This document shows, piece by piece, positions 52,069 through 59,405 of a stretch of DNA of 64,000 nt. The notes beneath the pieces are model-generated. The model ran no database searches. It had not been told where the DNA came from and saw nothing but the letters and a program-made list of their open reading frames with translations. How positions within the stretch are numbered: position 1 is the first letter of the stretch; every line of letters begins with the position of its first letter. The position numbers and the translations under genes were made by a program. The DNA comes from Corynebacterium meitnerae (lineage in GTDB: Bacteria; Actinomycetota; Actinomycetes; Mycobacteriales; Mycobacteriaceae), in contig NZ_JAKMUS010000004.1 in the NCBI RefSeq assembly GCF_027570075.1, positions 62,001-126,000 on the forward strand, given 5' to 3'.

Positions 52069-53436
52069 TTAGAACGGGAAGAGATCTTTCAGCTCCTTCG
52101 GCAGCAGACCAGACTGCGACGCGAAGAGGAGGCCACCGCCGATCAGTGCCAGGAGGCCAGCGAGGATGCCGAAGGCGATGCCAGCCTTGGAGGAGCCAGA
52201 CGGCTGTGTGCCCTCAACAGCGCGCGTGAGAGTGAAGGAGTCCACATTGCCGCCTTGGCCGTCAGAGGTGGAGACCTTCAGGCTTTCCGGGCTGACTTCA
52301 ACAGAGGTCCAGTCCGGGGTGGGCCCAACCGTCACGTATTGCACCTCGCCTTCTTGCTTTTCGACGCCCCCCGCCTTATTCCCCTCCGGCACCTTCGTTC
52401 GGCTGTAGGCATCACCACTACCGGACAACACCAGGTCCACATCTGCCTCGGCAAACACCTGGGTCATACGTTCACGCCACTGCGTGAACTGCTGATCTTC
52501 CTGCCTATGGTGGAAGGTGACTATCACCCAGTCCTTGCCTTTCGCTTGCTGAGCAATGGTGTTGCGCACGAACACCGCGTCATCCTCGATGTCCTGCACA
52601 TCGTTCGAGTCGAGGGAGACGATGAGTGCGTTGTTGTATGCGAACCAGTAGTTCTCATCCCCCTGAGTCGGGTGGTTGTACATCGCGTTATAGGTCGGTT
52701 TGTGGATGTTGTCGTTGCTGCCGTTGTTCACCGCCAAGCGGTACTTGCGCATCTGCTCCGGGGAGAGAAACTTGGAGTGCTCGATGTACGCGGAGTGGCC
52801 TGACTGATTGCCGGCGGACAGCAGGAAGGCGGATTTCGGGTACTTCGTGGTGGCCTGGTTCACGGTGTTGGCCCACGCATCGGTCTTCCCGTCGAGGTCC
52901 TGCGTGTTGTACAGCTTCGGATCGCCGAAGAACAGGAAGTTCCAGCTATCCCCGTATGAGCCGGTGGTGAAGGCAAGCTCCTTGGACCAGCCATCTGCCT
53001 CCGAACCCACTGAGTAGACGTATTTGGTGTTCTCCTTCAGGCCGGTCACGGTGGCCTTGTGGTGCGCGATCGGCGCGAAAAACTGCTTGAGGTCCGGCTC
53101 ATCCAAGGGGCCTTCAGTCAGGTTCACCTCCGCGTCTGCGGACGTGGCGGCGACCTCCTTGGCGGTGCTGGCATCCGTCCCAGCCTCGTAGATGCGCACC
53201 GACTGACCGGTGATGCCAAACGTAGTCACCCAGTTCAACCGGACGCTGTCCTGGGTTTCGCCTACCTGCAGCACAACGTCGTGTGGCTCACGGTTGGGCA
53301 GATCGAATTTGTACTGAAATGCGTCTTTGCCCACAACTGGATTCTCGGGTTGAACCTGAGACGCGGCAGACGGAGCAAGCACGCTGGTGGTTGCTACAGC
53401 TGCCACAGTGGCGATGGCGAGGAAGCGGTTACGCAT
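52069..53436 (-). CDS. Surface-anchored purple-acid-phosphatase-like protein with degenerate metal site
   Basis: The 455-residue protein starts with a signal peptide (MRNRFLAIATVAAVATTSVL, cleavage after SAAS). It has an N-terminal Fn3-like domain (residues 35-145), a metallophosphoesterase-like domain (150-390) and a C-terminal membrane helix with a short basic-acidic tail, so it is held outside the membrane. Of the five phosphatase motifs only GDPK and VTFHH keep their key residues. The GDxx position reads AGNQ, GNHD reads GSND and GHDH reads GSGD. It is probably not an active phosphatase. It is divergent from chrA. Confidence 0.8.
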   Translation of the reverse strand: MRNRFLAIATVAAVATTSVLAPSAASQVQPENPVVGKDAFQYKFDLPNREPHDVVLQVGETQDSVRLNWVTTFGITGQSVRIYEAGTDASTAKEVAATSADAEVNLTEGPLDEPDLKQFFAPIAHHKATVTGLKENTKYVYSVGSEADGWSKELAFTTGSYGDSWNFLFFGDPKLYNTQDLDGKTDAWANTVNQATTKYPKSAFLLSAGNQSGHSAYIEHSKFLSPEQMRKYRLAVNNGSNDNIHKPTYNAMYNHPTQGDENYWFAYNNALIVSLDSNDVQDIEDDAVFVRNTIAQQAKGKDWVIVTFHHRQEDQQFTQWRERMTQVFAEADVDLVLSGSGDAYSRTKVPEGNKAGGVEKQEGEVQYVTVGPTPDWTSVEVSPESLKVSTSDGQGGNVDSFTLTRAVEGTQPSGSSKAGIAFGILAGLLALIGGGLLFASQSGLLPKELKDLFPF

Positions 53437-53573
53437 GGCGGGATAGTCCTTCCCAGTCTGGCCAGTGGACGGCTCACCGAATGTTTCTGCGTATACTACC
53501 TTGTTTTGCCTGTGTTCAGGCATGGTTTTCTTTGCAGCGCGCAGTCGATTCGGGTCTGGTAGATGTTGACCCT

Positions 53574-54764
53574 GTGAAAGCCACCGAACCAGCCACATCG
53601 TCCCCCTGGGAAGTCCTGCGCATTTTCACCCGCCTCGGGTGCACCTCCTTTGGCGGTCCGACGGCGCATTTGGGGTATTTCAGGGACGAGTTCGTGGATA
53701 AGCGAAAGTGGTTTACCGACAAGGACTACGCGGACCTGGTGGCCCTGTGCCAGTTTCTGCCCGGGCCGGCGTCGAGCCAGGTGGGTATGGCGATTGGCCT
53801 GAAACGCGCCGGGTACCTGGGCATACTGTTGGCATGGGTCGGCTTCACGCTGCCGTCGGTGCTGCTCATGGTGGCCTTCGCGTTGGGCGTGGCGCAGCTG
53901 GGCGACATCAGCGGGGCGGGCTGGCTACTCGGCCTGAAGGCGGCGGCCGTCGTCGTGGTGGCGCAGGCGGTGTACGGGATGACCAAGAGTCTGGTCACCG
54001 GCAAGATCCACGCGGCCATTGCGGTGGCGGCGCTTACTGTGGTTCTGCTGGTCCCGCACCCACTCATCCATGTTGGGGTTATCGTGCTCGGCATTGTGGT
54101 CGGCCTGCTGTTCCTGCGCGCGGAGAAGGCGCCGGAGGAAGCACCGCAGGGGAGTGGCTCGCGCACTCTCGGCATCGTGTGCCTGGCGCTATTCTTCGTC
54201 CTGCTCTTCGCCCTGCCCGTCGTTGCGCGGCTCATCGGTACGACCGGCGCGGGCATCTTTGACACGTTCTACCGCGCCGGGGCTCTCGTCTTCGGCGGCG
54301 GGCACGTGGTGTTGCCGCTGCTTGAGTCCGTCACCGTCGGGCCGGGCTTGGTGGACCATGACACGTTCCTGGCCGGCTACGGCGCCGCGCAGGCCATGCC
54401 GGGGCCGCTGTTCACTTTCGCATCCTTCCTTGGCGCGAGTATGGAGGGTACGAATTGGTTGCTCGGCGCCGTGATCGCCACCGTTGCAATCTTCCTGCCC
54501 GCCGCACTACTGGTCCTCGGAGCCATGCCGTTTTGGGAGCGCATCCGCCACGCCCCTCCCGCTGGCGCCGCTTTGGCTGGGGCGAATGCCGCTGTCGTGG
54601 GCATTCTTGGCGCGGCGCTGTACACCCCGGTCTTCACAGCCGGCATCACGGGTGCGGCCACGTTGTGCATCGCTGTGGTTTGCTACGCCGCGCTGACCTC
54701 CTGGAAGGTGCCGCCGTGGGCAGTGGTGATCGGCGCTGCGCTCGTTGGCTGGGTGGTGCTCTAG
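53574..54764 (+). CDS. chrA: Chromate transporter, ChrA family (CHR)
   Basis: The 396-residue protein consists of two homologous halves of about five to six helices. Each begins with the CHR hallmark: CTSFGGPTAHLGYF near residue 20 and LVFGGGHVVLPLLE near 240. LPGPASSQVG and MPGPLFTFASF are the matching second motifs. The GTG at 53574 begins KATEPATSSPWEVL; no good ribosome site is visible and an earlier start is possible. ChrA exports chromate, but the wider family also includes transporters of unknown anions. Confidence 0.82.
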   Translation: MKATEPATSSPWEVLRIFTRLGCTSFGGPTAHLGYFRDEFVDKRKWFTDKDYADLVALCQFLPGPASSQVGMAIGLKRAGYLGILLAWVGFTLPSVLLMVAFALGVAQLGDISGAGWLLGLKAAAVVVVAQAVYGMTKSLVTGKIHAAIAVAALTVVLLVPHPLIHVGVIVLGIVVGLLFLRAEKAPEEAPQGSGSRTLGIVCLALFFVLLFALPVVARLIGTTGAGIFDTFYRAGALVFGGGHVVLPLLESVTVGPGLVDHDTFLAGYGAAQAMPGPLFTFASFLGASMEGTNWLLGAVIATVAIFLPAALLVLGAMPFWERIRHAPPAGAALAGANAAVVGILGAALYTPVFTAGITGAATLCIAVVCYAALTSWKVPPWAVVIGAALVGWVVL

Positions 54765-54862
54765 CGCAAGTTTTCCGTTTGTCGCGCCAAACCTGCTGAG
54801 CACCTGTAATCTTTCTGAAAGTCAAGAACGTGTAGCCAAACAAAAAGACTGGAGCGGGACCT

Positions 54863-55123
54863 ATGAGCTTTATCGATAGCCTGGTGGAGAAGTTGCCGGC
54901 TGACGTAGTCAAGACCATCCCCAGCGACAACCCGTCCGGGTTCATCAACGATGCCTTCTCCGTGGTCAAAGAGCTGATCAACTTCATTGTCTCCTCGGTG
55001 AAGTTGGCAGGACTCTACAAGCCTGAGGAGGAGAAGCGCGACATGGCCCGCGAGATCTTCGGCGAGTACAGCTCGGATGCGATCGTGAGCGACCTCTTCG
55101 GCATCGTCAAACTGTTCTTCTAA
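54863..55123 (+). CDS. Small amphipathic hypothetical protein
   Basis: The 86-residue protein starts MSFIDSLVEKLPADVVKTIP with GGAGCGGGA upstream. It has one strongly hydrophobic amphipathic stretch (FSVVKELINFIVSSVKLAGL) in the middle, and hydrophobic residues recur every three to four positions at the end (DAIVSDLFGIVKLFF). No signal peptide is visible. I do not recognise it. It sits between chrA and an LLM oxidoreductase on the same strand. Confidence 0.6.
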   Translation: MSFIDSLVEKLPADVVKTIPSDNPSGFINDAFSVVKELINFIVSSVKLAGLYKPEEEKRDMAREIFGEYSSDAIVSDLFGIVKLFF

Positions 55124-55133
55124 GCTGAGGGGC

Positions 55134-56066
55134 ATGTTTGAGCTCTCGGACCGCCCGCACACGGACCTTCCCGGCTTCAAGCGCACCTTCGCGGAAGGGG
55201 AGCTCACCGTTGGTCTGAGCTTGCCCATCACGGATCCGCAGGATGACCAGCTGCGTCTTATCCGCAAAGCGGAGGCTGGGGGAGTAGCTGCCATTTGGGT
55301 CCGCGATATCCCGCTGCGCGTCGAAACATTCGGCGATGTCGGCCAGGTCTACGACCCCTGGATGTACTTGAGCTACATTGCCGCGCAGACCACCGATATC
55401 GCGCTCGGCACTGCTGCCATCGTCGTGCCGTTCCAGCACCCGTTGCTGCTGGCCAAGCGCGCCGCCACCATCGATCGGCTCTCCGGTGGCCGCTTCCTCA
55501 TGGGTGTTGCCACCGGCGATCGCCCGGAGGAGTTCCCCGCCTTCGGCCAGGACAAAGGCAACCGCGACGAAGAGTTCCGCGAAAGAATTGCTGCTTATCA
55601 GCGCGCCACCCTCACCACCGCCACCCCCATCCGCTGGTCCGGCGGCAAAATGGGCGGCGCTGATGTCGTGCCCAAACCCATCGCCCGCGAAGTCCCTCTG
55701 TTGGCCACCGGCTCCTGCCAGCAGACCCTGGAGTGGCGTGCGGAGCACACCCACGGCTGGCTGATGTACCACAAGGGCCTGGAGATCCAGCGCCAGAACG
55801 TCCGCAATTGGCAGGCAGCAGTCGGCCCGGACCAGTTCAAACCCTTTGCCGAGTCACTCTGGTTGGACCTTCACGAGGACCCCGACGCGCCCGCTTCCGG
55901 CGGCACCTTCGGCTACCGCCTGGGCCGCAACGCCCTCATCGAACTGCTACGCACCCAGCGCGAGGTGGGGATCAATCACGTGATGGTGAACTTTAGGGCG
56001 TCGAAACGCTCTGCGGAGGAGCAGATCGACGAGTTGATCGAGTACGTGCTGCCTGCCCTTCGCTGA
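55134..56066 (+). CDS. LLM-class (luciferase-like) flavin-dependent oxidoreductase
   Basis: The 310-residue protein follows the LLM TIM-barrel pattern: GLSLPITDP strand 1, WVRDIPLR strand 2, a segment on IALGTAAIVVPFQHPLLLAK, and RLSGGRFLMGVATGDRPEEF as the usual flavin-site region. The ATG at 55134 has GAGG four bases upstream. These enzymes use F420 or FMN to oxidise small substrates. Which cofactor is used cannot be decided here. Confidence 0.85.
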   Translation: MFELSDRPHTDLPGFKRTFAEGELTVGLSLPITDPQDDQLRLIRKAEAGGVAAIWVRDIPLRVETFGDVGQVYDPWMYLSYIAAQTTDIALGTAAIVVPFQHPLLLAKRAATIDRLSGGRFLMGVATGDRPEEFPAFGQDKGNRDEEFRERIAAYQRATLTTATPIRWSGGKMGGADVVPKPIAREVPLLATGSCQQTLEWRAEHTHGWLMYHKGLEIQRQNVRNWQAAVGPDQFKPFAESLWLDLHEDPDAPASGGTFGYRLGRNALIELLRTQREVGINHVMVNFRASKRSAEEQIDELIEYVLPALR

Positions 56067-56077
56067 CCGCTAGCTAA

Positions 56078-56142
56078 ACCCCGATACCTCCACCCCAATA
56101 ATCGGCAAAAAATGGCGAATATCGGGTGGGAGGTATCGGGGT
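56078..56142. repeat. Long inverted repeat between convergent genes
   Basis: Left arm ACCCCGATACCTCCACCC (56078-56095) and right arm GGGTGGGAGGTATCGGGGT (56124-56142) pair over 18 bases with one bulged base around a 28-bp loop. It lies 12 bp after the LLM stop and 34 bp from the rskA stop, so it could end transcripts from both sides. No T-run is present on either strand, and its length exceeds that of a usual terminator stem. Confidence 0.65.
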
Positions 56143-56175
56143 CTGTGGCGAGAGGCGGGGAGAGGCGGGGAAGAG

Positions 56176-56763
56176 CTAGAGCTGCACCTCGGCCAGCACT
56201 GTGCCGGAGGGCTGCTCGGCGCCGGCGGCCACTTCCTCGGTGACCAGGACGGAGGAGGTGCCGCCGGGCAGGGGCATCCACACGTCGTCGTGGGGTTCCT
56301 GGCCGATGACGCCAGCGGATTCCATCGCGCCGTCGTCCATGACGGCCCAGACTTGGGCGCCCATGCCGTCCGCAAGTGCGGGCTGGCCATTGACCATGGC
56401 GCCGCCTTTGCCCATATCAGTGCTGAGCACGATGTCCAGCGTCGCGCCCATGGCATCCGCCTGGCCCTGACGAGCATCCTCAGCACCCATGACCGCGTGC
56501 ATCTCCTCGATGCCCTGGGCGGTTACGGATTCCGTGGCGCCATTGTCGTTGAACTGGGTGACCACGACGCCACCGCCGACAAACAGCACGACCGCAGCAG
56601 CGGCGGCCATGAGGCGGCGGCTGAGGCGATTGTTCCGGGCGGTGGTGAGGTCGGTGGGCTGCTCGGTGGCGTCGATACGCTGCAAGATCGCGTCTTTGAG
56701 CTCTGGCGGTGGCGTGACTGGTGAGGCCGCGGAATTGAACAGGTCCTCAAAATCCTTATCCAT
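56176..56763 (-). CDS. rskA: RskA-type membrane anti-sigma factor
   Basis: The 195-residue protein has a short cytoplasmic domain (MDKDFEDLFNSAASPVTPPP), one helix at about 50-72 (LMAAAAAVVLFVGGGVVV) and an extracytoplasmic domain with GGAMVNGQPALADGMGAQVW and WMPLPGGTSSVLVT, as in RskA. Its ATG overlaps the sigma stop by one base. By the Mycobacterium tuberculosis model it holds SigK inactive and is cut by regulated proteolysis in response to an extracytoplasmic redox or metal signal. Confidence 0.88.
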   Translation of the reverse strand: MDKDFEDLFNSAASPVTPPPELKDAILQRIDATEQPTDLTTARNNRLSRRLMAAAAAVVLFVGGGVVVTQFNDNGATESVTAQGIEEMHAVMGAEDARQGQADAMGATLDIVLSTDMGKGGAMVNGQPALADGMGAQVWAVMDDGAMESAGVIGQEPHDDVWMPLPGGTSSVLVTEEVAAGAEQPSGTVLAEVQL

Positions 56764-57338
56764 CACAGGCCTCCTTTCACTGTCACTGCCTTGCGCAACT
56801 TCTGCAGGCCGTCGCGCACACGCGTCTTCGCGGTGCCTAGCGCAACACCCGTCGCATCGGCGATTTCCTGGTGGGTGTACTCCCCGAAGTACGCCAACAT
56901 GAGCGCGCTGCGGTGGGGCTCCCCAATCGAATCAATGAGTTCTTGCAGCTCCTGCGATTCTAGCCGCTGTTCGGCTTCCTCTTCAGCGGGAGCGACCCAC
57001 GTGGTGAGCTGCAGGTTGAAGTCTTCCGTATCGCGGGCCTGCGCACTGCGCCAACTCCGCAGCCTGTCAATAGACCGCGATTTGGCCAGGCGGAGCACCC
57101 ACGACTTTGCGCTGCCCCGAGCCGGATCGAAAGTGTGGGCTTTCTGCCACACCTCCACGAACACCTCTTGGGTGACCTCTTCGGCTTGGGCCTGGTCGCG
57201 CAGAATGTGAGTGGCTAGACCAAGAACTTGTGGCGCGATGGCGTCATACAGCGCACTGAACGCGGCTTTATCACCCGCGCGCACGCCGTCTAACAGACTA
57301 TCCAGATCCACAAGTTCCAAATCTAACACCTGGGTCAT
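56763..57338 (-). CDS. sigK: ECF sigma factor, SigK-like
   Basis: The 191-residue protein contains region 2 (FSALYDAIAPQVLGLATHIL to EEVTQEVFVEVWQKAHTFD) and region 4 (IGEPHRSALMLAYFGEYTHQEIADATGVALGTAKTRV split over residues 130-175). Its neighbours are a Met-rich lipoprotein gene upstream (3 bp), rskA downstream (overlap) and dipZ divergent, which together mirror the SigK regulon of mycobacteria. The promoter in front of the operon has the same sequence as that in front of dipZ, so autoregulation is likely. Confidence 0.9.
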   Translation of the reverse strand: MTQVLDLELVDLDSLLDGVRAGDKAAFSALYDAIAPQVLGLATHILRDQAQAEEVTQEVFVEVWQKAHTFDPARGSAKSWVLRLAKSRSIDRLRSWRSAQARDTEDFNLQLTTWVAPAEEEAEQRLESQELQELIDSIGEPHRSALMLAYFGEYTHQEIADATGVALGTAKTRVRDGLQKLRKAVTVKGGL

Positions 57339-57341
57339 GGA

Positions 57342-57620
57342 TTACTTGGATTCTTCCATCATCTTGTCGTCGGACATCTTCTCCTCGGACATCATGGAGT
57401 CAGAAGGCTCCATGCTCTCCTCGGACATCATCGTGTCGTCAGACATCTTCTCTTCGCTGGACATGGAGTCGCTCATCATGGCGCTGGAGCTCGGGGTCAT
57501 GGAGCCGTCCATCTTGTCGTCCATCTTGTCCATCTTGTCTGCGGAGTCGTTGCAGGCAACGAGGCTGACGGCGGCGATGGCGATGGTGCTGGCGGTGGCG
57601 ATGGTGCGCTTGATAGACAT
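57342..57620 (-). CDS. Met/Asp/Ser-rich lipoprotein of the SigK locus
   Basis: This 92-residue protein begins with a lipoprotein signal (MSIKRTIATASTIAIAAVS, lipobox LVAC with Cys near 23). The rest is low-complexity and repetitive: KMDKMDDKMDGS, then MMSDSMSSEEKMSDDTMMSE and further variants to KMMEESK. Roughly a quarter of the mature residues are Met, with no aromatic core. AAGGAG lies upstream. It is the first gene of the sigK operon. Met-rich extracytoplasmic proteins can bind Cu(I) or absorb oxidants, and DipZ could reduce partners, but neither is shown. Confidence 0.85.
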   Translation of the reverse strand: MSIKRTIATASTIAIAAVSLVACNDSADKMDKMDDKMDGSMTPSSSAMMSDSMSSEEKMSDDTMMSEESMEPSDSMMSEEKMSDDKMMEESK

Positions 57621-57677
57621 GGTGTCTCCTTCATTGGGTTGGTGTTGCAGGCGCAGTTTTCTGGCCCGTCATGAAGT

Positions 57678-57738
57678 ACTACGGAGCACCCCGCCACAGC
57701 GGATTGGACCAATCCGAAAAAGTGGGTGGCTCCGTAGT
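57678..57738. promoter_or_regulatory. Divergent SigK-type promoter pair
   Basis: On the plus strand CCAATCC (57709-57715) and CCGTAGT (57732-57738) are 16 bp apart and point to dipZ. On the minus strand CCAATCC (57707-57701) and CCGTAGT (57684-57678), also 16 bp apart, point to the lipoprotein-sigK-rskA operon. The centre is the palindrome CGGATTGGACCAATCCG. The outer sequences also form an inverted repeat (ACTACGGAGC with GGCTCCGTAGT). Expected start sites are about 42 and 60 bp from the respective genes. Confidence 0.75.
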
Positions 57739-57779
57739 TCCGGGTGTCAGGAAAACGCAATGAAGTAAGGACGTTTGAG

Positions 57780-59405
57780 ATGTTCAGTGTTGTTCTCGTT
57801 GGATTTATCGGAGGGGTGATCACAGCGCTCTCACCGTGCATTTTGCCGGTGTTGCCGGTGGTGCTCGGTGTGAGTGTGGGGCGTAAGCCGTCGCACGTGG
57901 TGGCGGGTTTGACCATTAGTTTTGCGGTGATCGCGTTGCTGGGTTCGTTGTTGCTCAGCGCGTTGCATTTGCCGCCGTCGGTGCTGCGGTGGACGGGCAT
58001 TGTCCTGCTGTGCCTTGTTGGGTTGAGCATGATTTTCCCGAAGATCGGGGCGATCGTGCAGAAGCCTTTTGATGCCATTCCGCGCCCGTACCAGCTCCAG
58101 CAGAATGCCAAGGACAAGGGCGGTTTTGTTATCGGGTTGGCGCTTGGCGCGGTGTACGTGCCGTGTGCTGGGCCGGTGCTCGCTGCGGTGACGGTCGCGG
58201 GTAGTACGGGTGAGATCGGCTGGAATACGGTACTGCTCACCGTGGCTTTCGCGCTGGGTTCCGCGCTGCCGCTGTTCATCTTCGCGCTCGCGGGCAACAA
58301 GATCGGGGAGAAGGTCGATGTTGTGCAGCGTCACCGCCGCGCGATTGGTGTGATCGTGCTCGTGTTCACGCTCGCGCTCGCGCTCAATGCGCCGGCCGCG
58401 ATTCAGCGCTCGCTGCCGAACTGGACGGCGGGTCTGTCGCAGCGTTTTGAGAACTCGGACTTCGCCACCAATGCGTTGGGCACAGGTGAGCTGAATGCTT
58501 GTCGACGTTCCGACCCCTCCACCCTCCACGACTGCGGCCCCGCCCCCGAATTCGCCGGCTTGGAGAACTGGATCAACACCGACCAGCCGCCAAGCCCGCA
58601 GGACGGCGGCGTCATGCTCGTGGACTTCTGGGCCTATGCCTGCATTAATTGCCAGCGGGCAGGGGAGCACATCACCAAGCTTTACGACGCCTACCGCGAC
58701 GCCGGCCTCACCGTCGTCGGTGTCCACTCCCCGGAGTACGGCTTCGAACACGACCTGGACAACGTGAAGGCCGCCGTGGAGAAAGAAGGCATCCACTACC
58801 CAGTGGCGCAGGACAATTCCTTTGCTACCTGGAAGAACTTCAACAACCGCTATTGGCCGGCGCGCTACCTCATCGACAAAGACGGCAACGTCCGTCAGAT
58901 CGTGGAAGGGGAGGGCTCGTATGCCGAGACGGAGCAGCTCATCCGTCAACTGCTGCGGGAGGCGAATCCGGGGGTGGAGTTGCCGGAGGTCGTCGAGAAG
59001 CAAGAAGGTGCAACTGGCACGAAGGACCGTAACCCGGAGACCTATCTGGGTACCGCGCGTGCGAAGTACACGGCGCAGCGCGACTACATCGATGGCCCGC
59101 GCGACTTCGGCGAGCAGCCGGCGCCGGGGACGTACATGTTCGCGCTGTCCGGGAAGTGGACGCTGGGGCCAGAATCCGTGGAGGCCGATGGCGGCTACAT
59201 GGACATCAACGTGCACGCCGCGTGGGTACAGCTGGTGGTGTCCGGCCAAGGGACGGTGGACGTGGAATACCCGGATGGCTCCACGAAGACCTTCGAGGTC
59301 ACCGACGGCACCCTGGACCTAGTGAAAGGCGACACGCCCACCGACGGGGTGCTGCGCATCCGGCCATCGGCAGGCGTGAAGTTGTATTCGCTGACGTTTG
59401 GTTAG
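57780..59405 (+). CDS. dipZ: DipZ-type CcdA-thioredoxin fusion, extracytoplasmic reductase
   Basis: The 541-residue protein has an N-terminal CcdA-like membrane domain of six helices. Paired Pro-Cys motifs LSPCILPVLPVV (near 20) and VPCAGPVLAAV (near 125) carry the electron-shuttling cysteines. The extracytoplasmic thioredoxin-like domain has WAYACINCQRAGEH with CxxC near 286-289. The C-terminal DipZ beta domain ends VKLYSLTFG. The ATG at 57780 has AAGGA eight bases upstream. It passes electrons from cytoplasmic thioredoxin to outside partners. It is divergent from the sigK operon and overlaps the convergent aminotransferase stop. Confidence 0.92.
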   Translation: MFSVVLVGFIGGVITALSPCILPVLPVVLGVSVGRKPSHVVAGLTISFAVIALLGSLLLSALHLPPSVLRWTGIVLLCLVGLSMIFPKIGAIVQKPFDAIPRPYQLQQNAKDKGGFVIGLALGAVYVPCAGPVLAAVTVAGSTGEIGWNTVLLTVAFALGSALPLFIFALAGNKIGEKVDVVQRHRRAIGVIVLVFTLALALNAPAAIQRSLPNWTAGLSQRFENSDFATNALGTGELNACRRSDPSTLHDCGPAPEFAGLENWINTDQPPSPQDGGVMLVDFWAYACINCQRAGEHITKLYDAYRDAGLTVVGVHSPEYGFEHDLDNVKAAVEKEGIHYPVAQDNSFATWKNFNNRYWPARYLIDKDGNVRQIVEGEGSYAETEQLIRQLLREANPGVELPEVVEKQEGATGTKDRNPETYLGTARAKYTAQRDYIDGPRDFGEQPAPGTYMFALSGKWTLGPESVEADGGYMDINVHAAWVQLVVSGQGTVDVEYPDGSTKTFEVTDGTLDLVKGDTPTDGVLRIRPSAGVKLYSLTFG

